A DNA stretch of 64,000 bases, from positions 62,001-126,000 of the forward strand of contig JAHHHB010000001.1 in the NCBI GenBank assembly GCA_019359545.1. Direction: 5' to 3'. Under the pieces are notes generated by a model, which was not told the origin of the DNA, did not search any database, and saw only the letters and a program-made list of their open reading frames with translations. A program made the position numbers and the translations under genes. Source of the DNA: Desmonostoc geniculatum HA4340-LM1. GTDB lineage: Bacteria; Cyanobacteriota; Cyanobacteriia; Cyanobacteriales; Nostocaceae. Positions 17,030 through 26,639 of the stretch are shown piece after piece. Positions within the stretch are counted from its first letter, which is position 1, and each line of letters starts with the position of its first letter.

Positions 17030-17675
17030 AAGGCGCTATTTCAACTGTTTCTCGCTATTTAACTTCGTATTTAGCTTACACCCAGAGGAGCGATCGTTTT
17101 GATTTCTTTTTAAACGCAACAACACCCAACCATCTACTCGCTTTAACATTCCCTCTCCTTGTTTATTCTAGCCAGGGATGTACTAACTTTCATCGCTTCT
17201 GTAAACAAGTAATGAAAATCAGTGACAGCGCCCCCTAATTTTCCACATTTGAGGAAATATAAGTTTTCGTGTTGGGTGTTGCCGTGTTTTGCCGAGACAG
17301 ACTTAAATTAAACAGCGTCTTTTACCTCGTTACTACATTCCATCATGCAGCTGTTGTATCTGCCAGGGAAGCTTTTTAGTAGCTTCAATTACTAAATTAG
17401 CACTACTGGATAAAAGTAAATTTTTTTGCAACTAAACTTTACTTTTGAAGTATTTTTTATCCAAATCAATATAGGGCACGACCTCAATTAGTTTTCATAA
17501 TTTTGCTTAATCTACTGTTAAAATTTTTAACATCAACCTTTTGGATGAATTGAGTAATTGCTAAGCCAATTTTTAAGTTTTGAAACTAACATTTTGTAAT
17601 AATGTGAAAAATTGTGTATTAGCTAATGGGGGTTAGGAGTTTGGAATTCTTCTCCTGCCCTCTACTCCTGTCTGG
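17030..17675. other. 646-base spacer, nothing recognised
   Basis: AT-rich sequence between two minus-strand genes. It must include the promoter of the TIR-like gene (near 17030-17200) and any terminator of the sensor kinase lies below 17676. I saw no repeat, RNA or open frame worth reporting. Confidence 0.4.
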
Positions 17676-20429
17676 CTACGCTTGACTATTAATTGTCTCT
17701 GGAGGCTTGACGGGAATTTCAATCCAGAACTCTGTACCTTTGCCTGGTTCTGAAATACACTCCATGATTCCAGAATGTTTTTCTACAATAATTTGATAGC
17801 TGATTGCCAATCCCAGTCCTGTGCCTTTACCCACAGGCTTAGTAGTGTAAAACGGGTCAAAAATTCGCTTTTTCACCTCTTGAGTCATTCCAGGTCCATT
17901 GTCACTAATCCGAATCAACACACGAGAGTTGTCTGCTGAAACTTTAGTGGAAATGTGAATAGTGGGTATTGGCCATTGGTTATTCTCCTCATCTCCCCAT
18001 CCCCCCACTCCCCACTCCCCATTCCCCATAACTAAAGCATCTATGGCATTACTGATAATATTCATGAATACTTGATTCATTTGTCCGGCATAGCATTCTA
18101 CCCGTGGGATGTTGCCATAGTCTTTGATGACTTCAATGGCTCGAAATTCAGGATTTGCTTTCAGGCGGTGTTGCAAAATTAATAAAGTGTTGTCAATGCC
18201 TTCATGGAGGTCAACGCGCTTGTTTTCAGACTCATCCAAGCGAGAAAAATTGCGTAACGACAGCACTATTGAGCGGATGCGATCGCTTCCCACTTGCATT
18301 GAGTCGATGATTTTCGGGAGGTCTTCTACCAAAAAATCAAAATCGATCGCTTCGATCGCCGCGCGAATTTCACTATGGGGGCGGGGATAATGTAACTGGT
18401 AGAGTCGTAAGATTTCCAGCAGTTGTTCAGTATATTCACTGGCGTGGCAGAGATTACCGTAGATAAAGTTAACGGGGTTATTGATTTCGTGGGCGATACC
18501 CGCCACCAACTGTCCTAAGGCAGACATTTTTTCGGTGTGAATCAATTTTGTCTGTGCTTCTTGGAGTTGATGCAGAGTACGTTCTAACTGTGCAGCTTGA
18601 TTTCTGGCTTCAGTTTCGGCACTACAAGTTTGTTCGTAGAGTTGCGCTTGTTGAATGGCGATCGCAGCCTGATCTCCTAGCTGTTGCAATAAATCTATTT
18701 CCCCATCCTGCCAATTTCTGGGAGCATCACACTGATGAGCAATCAGTAATCCCCATACTTGCATACCTATGTTAATCGGAACAATTAAGTTAGCTTGCAC
18801 TTGCAGACTTTGCAAAAAATCTCGATGACAAGCACTCAAAGAAAACGTTGATACATTGTTAACAGCTCGTATCCTGCCCTGGAAGTATAGACTAATAAAT
18901 TTATCAGGAAAGCAGTTTGGTGGCGCTTTCACTCCCAAAACTGACTGCCAATTGCCATTAATTTCTTCCACAATCACCGATTTACTCTTGATTTGGAAAA
19001 TTAACACCCGATCGGAATTGAGCAGCGAGCGAACTTCCCGGACGACTGTTTGCAGTGTTGTCTGCAAGTCTAATGTACTGCGGATCTGCTCTGTGATTTG
19101 CTTGAGTACTTTGGTGAATAGTAATGATTTTTCTAGTTCACCAGTTTGCTCCAGCACCCGCAGTTCTAAGTTAGAATTGAGGGCTTGTACCTGTTTGTAC
19201 ATTTGCTGCTGCTGAATTGCCATTGAAAAATGATCGTACAAAGCTTGGGCTAATGAAATGTCTTCTGCTTTCCAGTCCTGTGCTTGCCCCTTTTTTTGCT
19301 CTCGCCAAACCTCAAAGGAAACTTGGGGTAGTAATTGGCGCCGATTGTCTTCACACCGTCCCGCCCACAAAATTTCTGTGTCAAATTCGCAGCGAAAAAT
19401 GCTTAATACACCGATAAATTTTTCGCGGTAATGTAAGGGAATCACCATCAATCCGCGAATTTGAGTAGAACGGAACCCTAAAGCTAAAACTCGCAAACGC
19501 GGTTCTTTATAAAGGTCAGTGGTTGCCCAAATATTACCTGGTTTACACTCCGCCATCCAGTTTTGCCACATGGAATGCTGTTCGATGACACTATTTCCTA
19601 ACTCGAATGGTAGTTTCGGCTGCTCGCCCCAGGTGTATAATTCTTCGGTCTGTTGAATATAAAGCCTGCCACCTATGCCACCGAAGGCAGTAATCACTTC
19701 TTCTAGCGCCCCCTGTAATTGAATTGTCGGCAGTTTATGTAACAGTGTGGTGACTCGGTTAATAGTAGCTTCTCGTTGTTGCTGGGCGATGGCTTCAGTG
19801 AATAGGTGGCTTTGAGCGATGGCGATCGCTACTTGATCGGCAACTTGCTGTACTAATCTCAGTTCTCGTCTCAAAATCCTTCGGTATTCAGTGTGGTGAG
19901 ATACCAATAATCCCCATAATTTTGGTTTTACCGATTCTTCTTTGAGGTCATAATGTAAAATGGGCACTACTAATGAAGACTGCACGCCCATAGCTTTTAA
20001 ATATTCAATATGGCAAGGATCTACTTGCCGATAGTGAATATGAGTTTGTAAACGTTTGCCAGTTTCTTTTGACTGTAGAGGTGATAGCCCAATTTTGCCA
20101 TTAGTCACATCTACGATCGAACGTTGCCCTGCTACCAGAAACATCTCTCTGGCTTGTGGTGGAATATCATGGACTGGAAAGCGCAACCCCAATAAAGATG
20201 GTAGACGCTGGTTATAAATAGATTCAGCAATAACTTCACCACTACCATCAGCATCAAACCGATACACCTTAACCCGATCTGTACCCAAAAATAACTGTAC
20301 TTGGGCAACGGTGGTCGTTAGTATCTCTTGCAGATCGAGCGATCGCCTGATCTGTTTTGTCATCCGGTGCAGTAAACTCTCTTGGTCTAAGCTTTGCTGC
20401 AACCAATTTGGTTTATCGGTAAATGTCAT
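17676..20429 (-). CDS. Multi-GAF sensor histidine kinase, phytochrome/cyanobacteriochrome-like
   Basis: A 917-residue soluble sensor kinase. GAF1 (about 25-215) has the bilin-GAF motifs FPVHDIPPQAR and DPCHIEYLKAMGVQSS, with Cys139-His140 as likely chromophore site. GAF2 spans about 220-410. GAF3 (about 440-600) again carries a Cys-His pair (ACHRDFLQSLQVQA, Cys534-His535). A coiled coil leads to the HisKA H-box with His647 (GIAHEINNPVNF) and a HATPase domain (ISDNGPGM, FDPFYTTKPVGKGTGLGLAI). No transmembrane segments are visible. Residues about 800-822 (NGEWGVGGWGDEE) are encoded by GGGGAGTGGGGAG-type repeat DNA and look like an in-frame insertion. No response regulator is adjacent. Confidence 0.85.
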   Translation of the reverse strand: MTFTDKPNWLQQSLDQESLLHRMTKQIRRSLDLQEILTTTVAQVQLFLGTDRVKVYRFDADGSGEVIAESIYNQRLPSLLGLRFPVHDIPPQAREMFLVAGQRSIVDVTNGKIGLSPLQSKETGKRLQTHIHYRQVDPCHIEYLKAMGVQSSLVVPILHYDLKEESVKPKLWGLLVSHHTEYRRILRRELRLVQQVADQVAIAIAQSHLFTEAIAQQQREATINRVTTLLHKLPTIQLQGALEEVITAFGGIGGRLYIQQTEELYTWGEQPKLPFELGNSVIEQHSMWQNWMAECKPGNIWATTDLYKEPRLRVLALGFRSTQIRGLMVIPLHYREKFIGVLSIFRCEFDTEILWAGRCEDNRRQLLPQVSFEVWREQKKGQAQDWKAEDISLAQALYDHFSMAIQQQQMYKQVQALNSNLELRVLEQTGELEKSLLFTKVLKQITEQIRSTLDLQTTLQTVVREVRSLLNSDRVLIFQIKSKSVIVEEINGNWQSVLGVKAPPNCFPDKFISLYFQGRIRAVNNVSTFSLSACHRDFLQSLQVQANLIVPINIGMQVWGLLIAHQCDAPRNWQDGEIDLLQQLGDQAAIAIQQAQLYEQTCSAETEARNQAAQLERTLHQLQEAQTKLIHTEKMSALGQLVAGIAHEINNPVNFIYGNLCHASEYTEQLLEILRLYQLHYPRPHSEIRAAIEAIDFDFLVEDLPKIIDSMQVGSDRIRSIVLSLRNFSRLDESENKRVDLHEGIDNTLLILQHRLKANPEFRAIEVIKDYGNIPRVECYAGQMNQVFMNIISNAIDALVMGNGEWGVGGWGDEENNQWPIPTIHISTKVSADNSRVLIRISDNGPGMTQEVKKRIFDPFYTTKPVGKGTGLGLAISYQIIVEKHSGIMECISEPGKGTEFWIEIPVKPPETINSQA

Positions 20430-20979
20430 TGCTTGTTTACACCATGACTGAAGTATAAAAAAGTTTTTTTATAGCTGTCTTTGATGAGAATTTTCAAATT
20501 ACAGTTCCTTGTTTTTCATCCCATTTCATGACATTTGTGCTACAAATACGTTGATATAGGCGTACAAATGTTGCAGATATTTTGGAAAATCGTATCAAAG
20601 GATATTTTATAAATATCAGAATCCTTGTTGTGCCTTCAAATTGATTTAGGTAGATTTTAAAACCCTTGGTGTATTACAAAGACTTTACAAGTATCCTTTG
20701 AAGTTTCTTTTTAAGAAAATTTTAATCATTGACACCTATTAATTTTATATTCTCAATCATTAAACTATTTCAGTAATATCACTTAACTTAGTCACTGATT
20801 AAATAGTTGAAATTAACAATATTTTTTTACCATTTGTGCCCATTAAGCCAATTAATTAAGACTTTTGCCGACTCAACAATTAATTATGGGCGACTTGTTG
20901 AAATGTTTTTGACTGGGGGAATTTGACTATTCCCCGTTGAATTGCTGATTTTATGTTGAATGTAACTTTTTTAATTAAA
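20430..20979. other. 550-base AT-rich spacer, nothing recognised
   Basis: This spacer lies upstream of the sensor kinase, so its lower part should hold that gene's promoter. It is very AT-rich. No repeat, RNA or coding signal was recognised. Confidence 0.4.
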
Positions 20980-21450
20980 TTATTCGTGAATTACCGTTAA
21001 AGATAGCAACTTACGGATTTCTTCACGAACACTTGTAAGGATTTTACCGAGATGGTTTTGACCGGTTTTATTAGCGCCACAACCCCAAAAATAATCGGTT
21101 GGCGAATTTTCAATCAACATCTCATCCCCTGTCTTCAAAAGAACTTCTCTAATATCAGCATGAGTGAGAAACTTTTTGAGTACAGCTTCTCGCATCACTT
21201 GAGTTTTGACTAAATCCCAGTCTCGACGTAATTTGCGAGTACTACATCTTCCCAAAGCAGCAGCTTCTTCAGGGGTAGGAGCCGCATGAATAAAAGGTAT
21301 AATTACTGCATCCGTACTACCAACAAACTTTTGCCCTTGATAATAATGCTCAACCGTTGGCCAGTAAATCCCTTGGATGTGAATTCCGTGGAAAGAAAAG
21401 TTAGAAAAACAGCCGTAAGGCTGCCAAACCTTATAAAAGTAAATGGTCAT
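20980..21450 (-). CDS. NADAR family N-glycosidase-like protein (YbiA type)
   Basis: A 156-residue NADAR (NAD and ADP-ribose-associated) domain protein. Characteristic segments are YGCFSNFSFHGIHIQG, WPTVEHYYQGQKF, RKLRRDWDLVKTQVMREAVLKKF, LLKTGDEMLIENSPTDYFWGCG and GQNHLGKIL. Family members hydrolyse the N-glycosidic bond of early riboflavin intermediates (YbiA) or remove ADP-ribose from nucleic acids, and some occur in phage conflict systems. No riboflavin or defence gene is adjacent, so substrate choice is open. Length is normal for a stand-alone NADAR protein. Confidence 0.88.
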   Translation of the reverse strand: MTIYFYKVWQPYGCFSNFSFHGIHIQGIYWPTVEHYYQGQKFVGSTDAVIIPFIHAAPTPEEAAALGRCSTRKLRRDWDLVKTQVMREAVLKKFLTHADIREVLLKTGDEMLIENSPTDYFWGCGANKTGQNHLGKILTSVREEIRKLLSLTVIHE

Positions 21451-21675
21451 TTGAAAATTGCTCTTTTATATATTTTATTTTCACTTTAGCTGAGTACATT
21501 AAGCTTTGAGTAGGGCAAATTCAGCCGATGAAAGGGGACTGGATACTAGAGAAGATTTGGATGGAGATTCCCTTTATACCCCAACCAAATCTTAAAAGAT
21601 CTGAGTTTCACAGACCTCTGCCTAAGAGTTTCTTTTGGGAAGGAGGAGCAACGAAATAATCGGTTTTAAGATGGA

Positions 21676-22455
21676 TTATTCTGCTGTGCGTCGGTTAACT
21701 AAGGTAGCGCTAGCTTGGTCAACAGGCATCAGCACAACTTCATTAATATTGACATGGGGCGATCGCGTGACGCAGAAAAATATCACATCAGCCACATCAT
21801 CGGGAGTTAAGGGCGTAACTCCTTGGTAAACTTTTTTGGCACGTTCCGTATCGCCGTGAAACCGCACCTCGCTAAATTCCGTTTCTACCATACCAGGGTC
21901 AACGGAAGTGACGCGTACAGGAGTACCCAACAAATCTTGTTTTAAACCTTCGGAAATTGCCCTCACCGCAGCTTTCGTACCACAGTAGACATTACCACCA
22001 GGATAAGTTTGATGTCCGGCAATGGAACCTAAATTTACCACATGACCGCGATCGCGACTTACCATTCCCGGAACGACATAACGGGAAAGATAAAGTAAAC
22101 CTTTAATGTTAGTATCAATCATTTCCTCCCAGTCTTCAAAACTACCTTCATGCAACTTGTCTAAACCGCGACTCAAACCAGCATTGTTAATTAGAATATC
22201 GATGTCAGACCAGGAGGGAGGTAGAGTAGAGATGGCAGATTCCACAGCAGAGCGATCGCGCACATCTAGCTCTAACAAATGAACTTCAGTATTAAAATCT
22301 TGAGCGAGAGTATCTGCGAGTTGCTGCAAACGTTCTAACCGCCGTGCTGCTAAGATCAGTTTTGCACCCGCACCAGCAAAGATTCTCGCACAAGCAGTAC
22401 CAATACCACTACTGGCACCAGTAATTAAAATAATTTGATTTTCTAGGGAAGTCAT
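21676..22455 (-). CDS. Short-chain dehydrogenase/reductase (YdfG-like)
   Basis: A 259-residue classical SDR oxidoreductase. It has the cofactor motif TGASSGIG (14-21), an Arg-rich region after strand 2 (AARRLERL) suggesting NADPH, NNAG (92-95), catalytic Ser in NLGSIAG, and the Tyr/Lys pair in YCGTK. The C-terminal part (PGMVETEFSEVRFHGD) resembles YdfG/serine 3-dehydrogenase-type enzymes acting on 3-hydroxy acids. It is probably transcribed alone. Substrate is not established. Confidence 0.88.
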   Translation of the reverse strand: MTSLENQIILITGASSGIGTACARIFAGAGAKLILAARRLERLQQLADTLAQDFNTEVHLLELDVRDRSAVESAISTLPPSWSDIDILINNAGLSRGLDKLHEGSFEDWEEMIDTNIKGLLYLSRYVVPGMVSRDRGHVVNLGSIAGHQTYPGGNVYCGTKAAVRAISEGLKQDLLGTPVRVTSVDPGMVETEFSEVRFHGDTERAKKVYQGVTPLTPDDVADVIFFCVTRSPHVNINEVVLMPVDQASATLVNRRTAE

Positions 22456-22566
22456 TGTTGGTCAAAAGTCAACAGTCCAGTGTCAATTGTCCAATAATTT
22501 GGAACTGATGCGAATTTTACTAACTCATAGTCACCCTTGCACCTGTATCGGGCAGCCCGCACGTTG

Positions 22567-22806
22567 TAGGGTAGCACAGCTGTCATTGGTGTCAACTTAA
22601 GCTAAAAATAGCTGAAATGTTAGCTTCCTTACCGGCCTGGAACTGAAGTTCCAGTCTAATAGCTCAAGTCTACTGAAGTAGACTAAAGATTTTTAGGGAA
22701 TTCAGTCATCTAAAAGATGACTTTCGCTATGAGCAAGGAACATCAGTTCTTTGCGGGACAACAGTTTTACGTTAATCTGACACCAATGCACAGCTGTGCT
22801 ACCCTA
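22567..22806. repeat. REP palindrome split by an insertion
   Basis: The left part TAGGGTAGCACAGCTGT ends at 22583 and the right part CACAGCTGTGCTACCCTA runs 22789-22806. Removing the insert and one CACAGCTGT copy restores a complete palindrome of the type seen intact at 13531-13556. Confidence 0.85.
22584..22788. mobile_element. MITE with 11-bp terminal inverted repeats and 9-bp target duplication
   Basis: A 205-bp element bounded by CATTGGTGTCA (22584-22594) and TGACACCAATG (22778-22788). It is flanked by direct repeats CACAGCTGT (22575-22583 and 22789-22797). It has no coding capacity. Inside are three short perfect hairpins: CTGGAACT/AGTTCCAG (22637-22654), AGTCTACT/AGTAGACT (22667-22684) and AGTCATCT/AGATGACT (22704-22722). 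The 9-bp duplication inside a REP sequence shows true transposition. Confidence 0.85.
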
Positions 22807-22872
22807 CTGAGGATTGTGGTTCAAATACATGAAAACTGCTGTAAGTTCCAGTATCCCAACCAGGACGCCTTT

Positions 22873-22919
22873 GACCAGAAATAAAAAGGCACAAGCCCAT
22901 AAATAAATTTAGGGGCTTG
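22873..22919 (-). terminator. Terminator of the exported NTF2-like gene
   Basis: On the minus strand CAAGCCCC and GGGCTTG form a stem around an AT-rich loop, followed by TGCCTTTTTATTT. It lies about 80 bases after the stop of the gene at 22996-23826. Confidence 0.6.
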
Positions 22920-22995
22920 GTAAATTTTTGACCTTTGACTTCCCCGAAGGCGAGTGCGTCCGGCTCCAGAAGGGGCTGACTGGTTGGGAGTTAAA

Positions 22996-23826
22996 CTACT
23001 TCTTCACCACTTCCAAGCGCTGAGTTACCATCGTCATCCCATTACCCCGCAGGATAACAGCAGAAACCCATTGGCTACCAGGGATAGATGGTGCTTGTCC
23101 CTCTCGAAACACTCCACCAGACGTGAGTAATTGCAAATCCACGGATGTAGGGTTGAGATATTTATCTGGGCGGATGGGTTCCTCTAACGCCGTTCCTAAG
23201 AGAAAATCATCACCAAGGGGTTCTTGAACGATCGCATCAAAATTATACTTCTGTCCGACTTTCACTTGCTGTGGTAATTTAACATCAATTTGTGGCGGCT
23301 TGTTCCCAGAGCTAAGTTGCGTGCGTTCTGACAAAATGTCTTGGCGGACGATTTTTCCACCGACGACCCGCTGACGTGATTTAATTGTCGCATTAAGAGC
23401 CAATTTATTAGTGTTACCGGAGGGTGAGCCAATTATCTGGGTTTCTGTTTCGGCGATGATGGCGTTACCTTCAGATTTTGCAGACAGCAGTTTGGTACTG
23501 TATTGCAGTTTGGGGTATCTTTGCCAGAGTGAAACCAGGGATTTTTCCAGGGTTTGGCGATTTAACCCATCTCCATGAGTGAAATTGGGGTCATAAAACT
23601 GTAACACGCCTTTAATATCGCCTTTACTGGCGGCGGCATCAACTTGTGTCAACAAGTTTTTCAATTCGGCTGGTGCATTTTGGGCTGTAGTGGCTTGGAC
23701 TAATTGCTGTGGTGTGCTGGCTTGAGTGGGTTGCCAAGCAGTTGTCATACCAAGTGTCAGCAGGAATGAAATCAGCCCGATGCTGGTTGAGAATCTAAGT
23801 CGGCCTTTCACTAAAATGTTAGTCAT
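22996..23826 (-). CDS. Exported protein with NTF2-like domain
   Basis: A 276-residue cyanobacterial protein. The N-terminus is a signal peptide or anchor (IGLISFLLTLGMTTAW, then QPTQAS). Residues about 50-160 look like an NTF2/SnoaL-like cone domain (AASKGDIKGVLQFYDPNFTH, LEKSLVSLWQRYPKLQYSTK), and the C-terminal third is a beta-rich domain (VKVGQKYNFDAIVQEPLGDD). No catalytic residues are evident. It is divergent from murG with an 84-base spacer, so the two may share control. Function is unknown. Confidence 0.65.
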   Translation of the reverse strand: MTNILVKGRLRFSTSIGLISFLLTLGMTTAWQPTQASTPQQLVQATTAQNAPAELKNLLTQVDAAASKGDIKGVLQFYDPNFTHGDGLNRQTLEKSLVSLWQRYPKLQYSTKLLSAKSEGNAIIAETETQIIGSPSGNTNKLALNATIKSRQRVVGGKIVRQDILSERTQLSSGNKPPQIDVKLPQQVKVGQKYNFDAIVQEPLGDDFLLGTALEEPIRPDKYLNPTSVDLQLLTSGGVFREGQAPSIPGSQWVSAVILRGNGMTMVTQRLEVVKK

Positions 23827-23910
23827 TGGTAGGAGTTTACTGATTTGATTAGAGAAGGTAAGGAAATTGTTTTATCTTAGTTAAGCTAGGCGCTAAACGG
23901 TAGAGTTTTG

Positions 23911-24984
23911 ATGGCAAACGCACCGATAAAATTATTAATAGCTGCCAGTGGGACTGGTGGACATTTGTTTCCAGCGATCGCACTGGCCGAAAAACTACCA
24001 GATTATCAAATAGAATGGCTGGGAGTACCCAATCGGCTCGAAACTGAACTTGTCCCTAAGCAGTATCCTTTGAATACTATTGCAGTTGAAGGGTTTCAGC
24101 AAGGGTTTGGTATTTCTTCGATTCGCATCTTAGCTAAACTTGCGGGTTCGATTCTCCAAGTCCGGCGAATTCTCAAACAGGGAAATTTTCAAGGAGTGTT
24201 TACTACAGGGGGTTATATTGCAGGCCCAGCCGTAATTGCGGCGCGTTCCCTTGGGTTACCTGTGATTTTTCACGAATCTAACGCTTTACCTGGTAAAGTA
24301 ACTCGCTTTTTTGGTCCTTGGTGTAGTGTGGTAGCCCTGGGATTTGAAGTAGCAGCTAAGTATTTACCCCGTGCGAAGAATGTCTGCGTTGGCACTCCTG
24401 TAAGAGCGCAATTCCTCGATGCTGGAATTAATGCACCGCTGGATTTAGCTATTCCCGATGGCGTTCCTTTGATTGTCGTTTTTGGTGGTAGCCAAGGTGC
24501 AGTTGCGATTAATAAGTTGGTGCGTGAAGGAGCAAATGCTTGGTTTGATGCTGGTGCTTATGTGGTACATTTAACTGGCGATCGCGATCCGGAAGCGGAT
24601 AGTCTCAAACATCCACAGTACATAGCCTCACCTTTTTACAACAATATGGCAGCATTGTTGCAACGAGCTGACATTGCCATCAGTCGTTCTGGCGCGGGTA
24701 GCTTGACAGAATTGGCAGTGTGTGGAGTACCAGCGATTTTGATTCCTTATCCCTTTGCCGCAGAAGACCATCAATCCTACAATGCAGAGGTATTCACCAA
24801 AGCTGGTGCAGCCTTAACCCTCAAGCAATCACAGTTAACAGCAGAAGAATTGCAAAGTAATGTGTTGAATTTATTGCATTCACCCCAAGAGTTAGCCAAT
24901 ATGGGGGAAAAAGCAAAGGCGATCGCAGTTCCTAATAGTGCCGAAAAATTAGCGCAATTAGTGCGTGAGGCGGTAGAAACATAA
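23911..24984 (+). CDS. murG: UDP-GlcNAc:lipid I N-acetylglucosaminyltransferase MurG
   Basis: Membrane-associated GT28 glycosyltransferase of 357 residues that adds GlcNAc to lipid I to give lipid II. It has the glycine-rich acceptor loop ASGTGGHLFPAIALA, the second loop TTGGYIAGPAV, HESNALPGKVTR, the donor-site loop VFGGSQGAVAINK and SRSGAGSLTELAVCGVPAILIPYP. Length is normal. A TTG precedes the ATG directly, so the start is set to the ATG at 23911. The next gene begins about 40 bases after the stop. Confidence 0.95.
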   Translation: MANAPIKLLIAASGTGGHLFPAIALAEKLPDYQIEWLGVPNRLETELVPKQYPLNTIAVEGFQQGFGISSIRILAKLAGSILQVRRILKQGNFQGVFTTGGYIAGPAVIAARSLGLPVIFHESNALPGKVTRFFGPWCSVVALGFEVAAKYLPRAKNVCVGTPVRAQFLDAGINAPLDLAIPDGVPLIVVFGGSQGAVAINKLVREGANAWFDAGAYVVHLTGDRDPEADSLKHPQYIASPFYNNMAALLQRADIAISRSGAGSLTELAVCGVPAILIPYPFAAEDHQSYNAEVFTKAGAALTLKQSQLTAEELQSNVLNLLHSPQELANMGEKAKAIAVPNSAEKLAQLVREAVET

Positions 24985-25022
24985 CGTTTATTATTTAGCA
25001 TTAGAAATTGATTTTCAAACTT

Positions 25023-26354
25023 ATGAATATCCTATTCAGCCAAAAATTTCGCTTGATAGTAGGTTGTGCTGGTTTATTAGCCGTTGGTTTAGCTAGTAAC
25101 TATCTATATACTCAGTCAAAAACTAAACAACTAGCCCCACAAGAACAAACCTTTACTAAAGAAGAAAATTCTCCCCCAGTTCAACCACATATTTCTTTCA
25201 CATCAAATCAAGCTAGTCATACACTCACCTCCAGCTTTCAAAATTCTGTTGTTCCTGAGCAAAAAATAGACAATCAAAATGCTCCTTCATCTCCAGAAAA
25301 TTTGTTAGCTGCATCTACACCATATCCAGTTGTTGATGAGTTTAAAAAATATAAATTTAGCGTTCAAGGCAGCCAGGTTTTTTCTTCAGTCAAACTCCCA
25401 AGTAATAAAGTTAACTTTAACCAAACAGATTTATTAACTGTTCTGGTCAATACTAGAAAATATTTTCAAGACTACGCTTCACAAGACCCAGATATTCTCC
25501 GTACAGGACTGCTTGCTACTCAAGGAGTTACCGTCGAAGATGTTCTCAAAACTTTGGACTTCATGAGTGTTGTCTTAAAAGAAGATATTGCTAACCGTCG
25601 AGCCACTCGGCTACAAGACCCTAAGTTTATTAATGCCAACTTTCGAGTCATTAAATGGACTGCCTACAACCCCAAAAATCAACAACAAAAACAATTAAGA
25701 ATTACTAAATACGCTGTTTTTACTCACACTGGTTCTCGCAAGAAAACCTCTACTTTCAATACGGGAATTTATAGCCTAAAAGACAACTCAAATAACGGTA
25801 AATTCTACACTAGATACACAAAACAGGATGTCTTGTCCGGTATTTATGAACCAGGTGGTAGAGAATTTGGCAAAGTTCAAAGTCTTGCTTATCTCACCAG
25901 AACTGGCTTAGAAGAAGCCCTAATGCAGGGAACAGTTCTGATTAATTTTACAGATGGTTATAAGGCATTTTTTAATGTAGATAGAAATAATGGCATGTCT
26001 TATATTCGCGGATTAAAACCAACAGCACAAAAGCGTTATTGGTACTTTAGAGAAGTTGATGCCATTAAAGGCTATGGATACAAAATAGATGCCAAAATTT
26101 CCATCAAACCTGGAGTAACTTTTGCTGGAGATGTTCTGAATATTGGTTTAGGTAGAGTGATTGTGATTGAGCAGAATAAAGGTGGCCGCAAACATTTGCA
26201 AATGGGAGTTATGGCTGATACAGGCGGAGCATTTTTACCCAATCTTTATCAACTCGATTTTTTGGCAGGTATTTTTAAGAATCAAAAAGAATTTGGGCAA
26301 CATATCAGCCAATTACCTGATTATGCTACGGCATATTTTTTAGTCAAGAAGTAA
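25023..26354 (+). CDS. Membrane-anchored exported protein, unknown function
   Basis: A 443-residue protein with a single N-terminal membrane anchor or signal (LIVGCAGLLAVGLASNYLY), then a low-complexity polar linker rich in Ser, Pro and Gln (about 30-95), then a globular domain (about 110-443). Recognisable stretches include LLTVLVNTRKYFQDY, RVIKWTAYNPKNQ, PGGREFGKVQSLAYLTRTGLEEALMQG and QMGVMADTGGAFLPNLYQLDFLAG. I do not recognise the family. The frame opens at a TTG at 25008; the ATG at 25023 is preferred. It follows murG closely and may be cotranscribed, hinting at a cell-wall role (inference). Confidence 0.7.
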   Translation: MNILFSQKFRLIVGCAGLLAVGLASNYLYTQSKTKQLAPQEQTFTKEENSPPVQPHISFTSNQASHTLTSSFQNSVVPEQKIDNQNAPSSPENLLAASTPYPVVDEFKKYKFSVQGSQVFSSVKLPSNKVNFNQTDLLTVLVNTRKYFQDYASQDPDILRTGLLATQGVTVEDVLKTLDFMSVVLKEDIANRRATRLQDPKFINANFRVIKWTAYNPKNQQQKQLRITKYAVFTHTGSRKKTSTFNTGIYSLKDNSNNGKFYTRYTKQDVLSGIYEPGGREFGKVQSLAYLTRTGLEEALMQGTVLINFTDGYKAFFNVDRNNGMSYIRGLKPTAQKRYWYFREVDAIKGYGYKIDAKISIKPGVTFAGDVLNIGLGRVIVIEQNKGGRKHLQMGVMADTGGAFLPNLYQLDFLAGIFKNQKEFGQHISQLPDYATAYFLVKK

Positions 26355-26450
26355 CATCAGAATTCACAATCTAGGTGTTTATCTCAGAGGATGTTTGAAA
26401 AGTGTCGTATAACATATTAAATTCTGACGTTACCCCTTCAACCCCCCCTT

Positions 26451-26505
26451 ATATCATGTCCGGATAATTAGTTATGATTCCCAACTAATTATCCGGACAT
26501 GATAT
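26451..26505. repeat. 55-bp perfect inverted repeat ATATCATGTCCGG...
   Basis: Two perfect 23-base arms (26451-26473 and 26483-26505) starting ATATCATGTCCGGATAATTA flank the loop ATGATTCCC. An expanded relative is at 6289-6416. It lies between convergent genes. Confidence 0.85.
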
Positions 26506-26550
26506 GACATAGGAATCCAATTTGATTATTAAAAAAATTCTCTACACAAA

Positions 26551-26590
26551 ACCCTCCAGATTTTGAGAATATCTAAAAATCTGGAGGGGT
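26551..26590 (-). terminator. Terminator after opcA
   Basis: ACCCTCCAGATTTT (26551-26564) pairs with AAAATCTGGAGGGGT (26576-26590). On the minus strand the stem is followed by a T-rich run, 50 bases past the opcA stop, so it probably ends the fbp-tal-zwf-opcA transcript. Confidence 0.65.
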
Positions 26591-26639
26591 TGTGTTTGAT
26601 TTTCCTAACTTTAGAAACTTTTATTCTTTCTAGGCAAAG

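Larger units (their letters stand above)
22456..22995. other. Spacer made of repeats and a small mobile element
   Basis: No gene is present. It contains a REP palindrome interrupted by a 205-bp MITE (22584-22788), a terminator-like stem (22880-22919) and a second copy of the TTTGACTTCCCCGAA/GGGGCT repeat (about 22925-22977) also seen near 6232. Confidence 0.7.
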
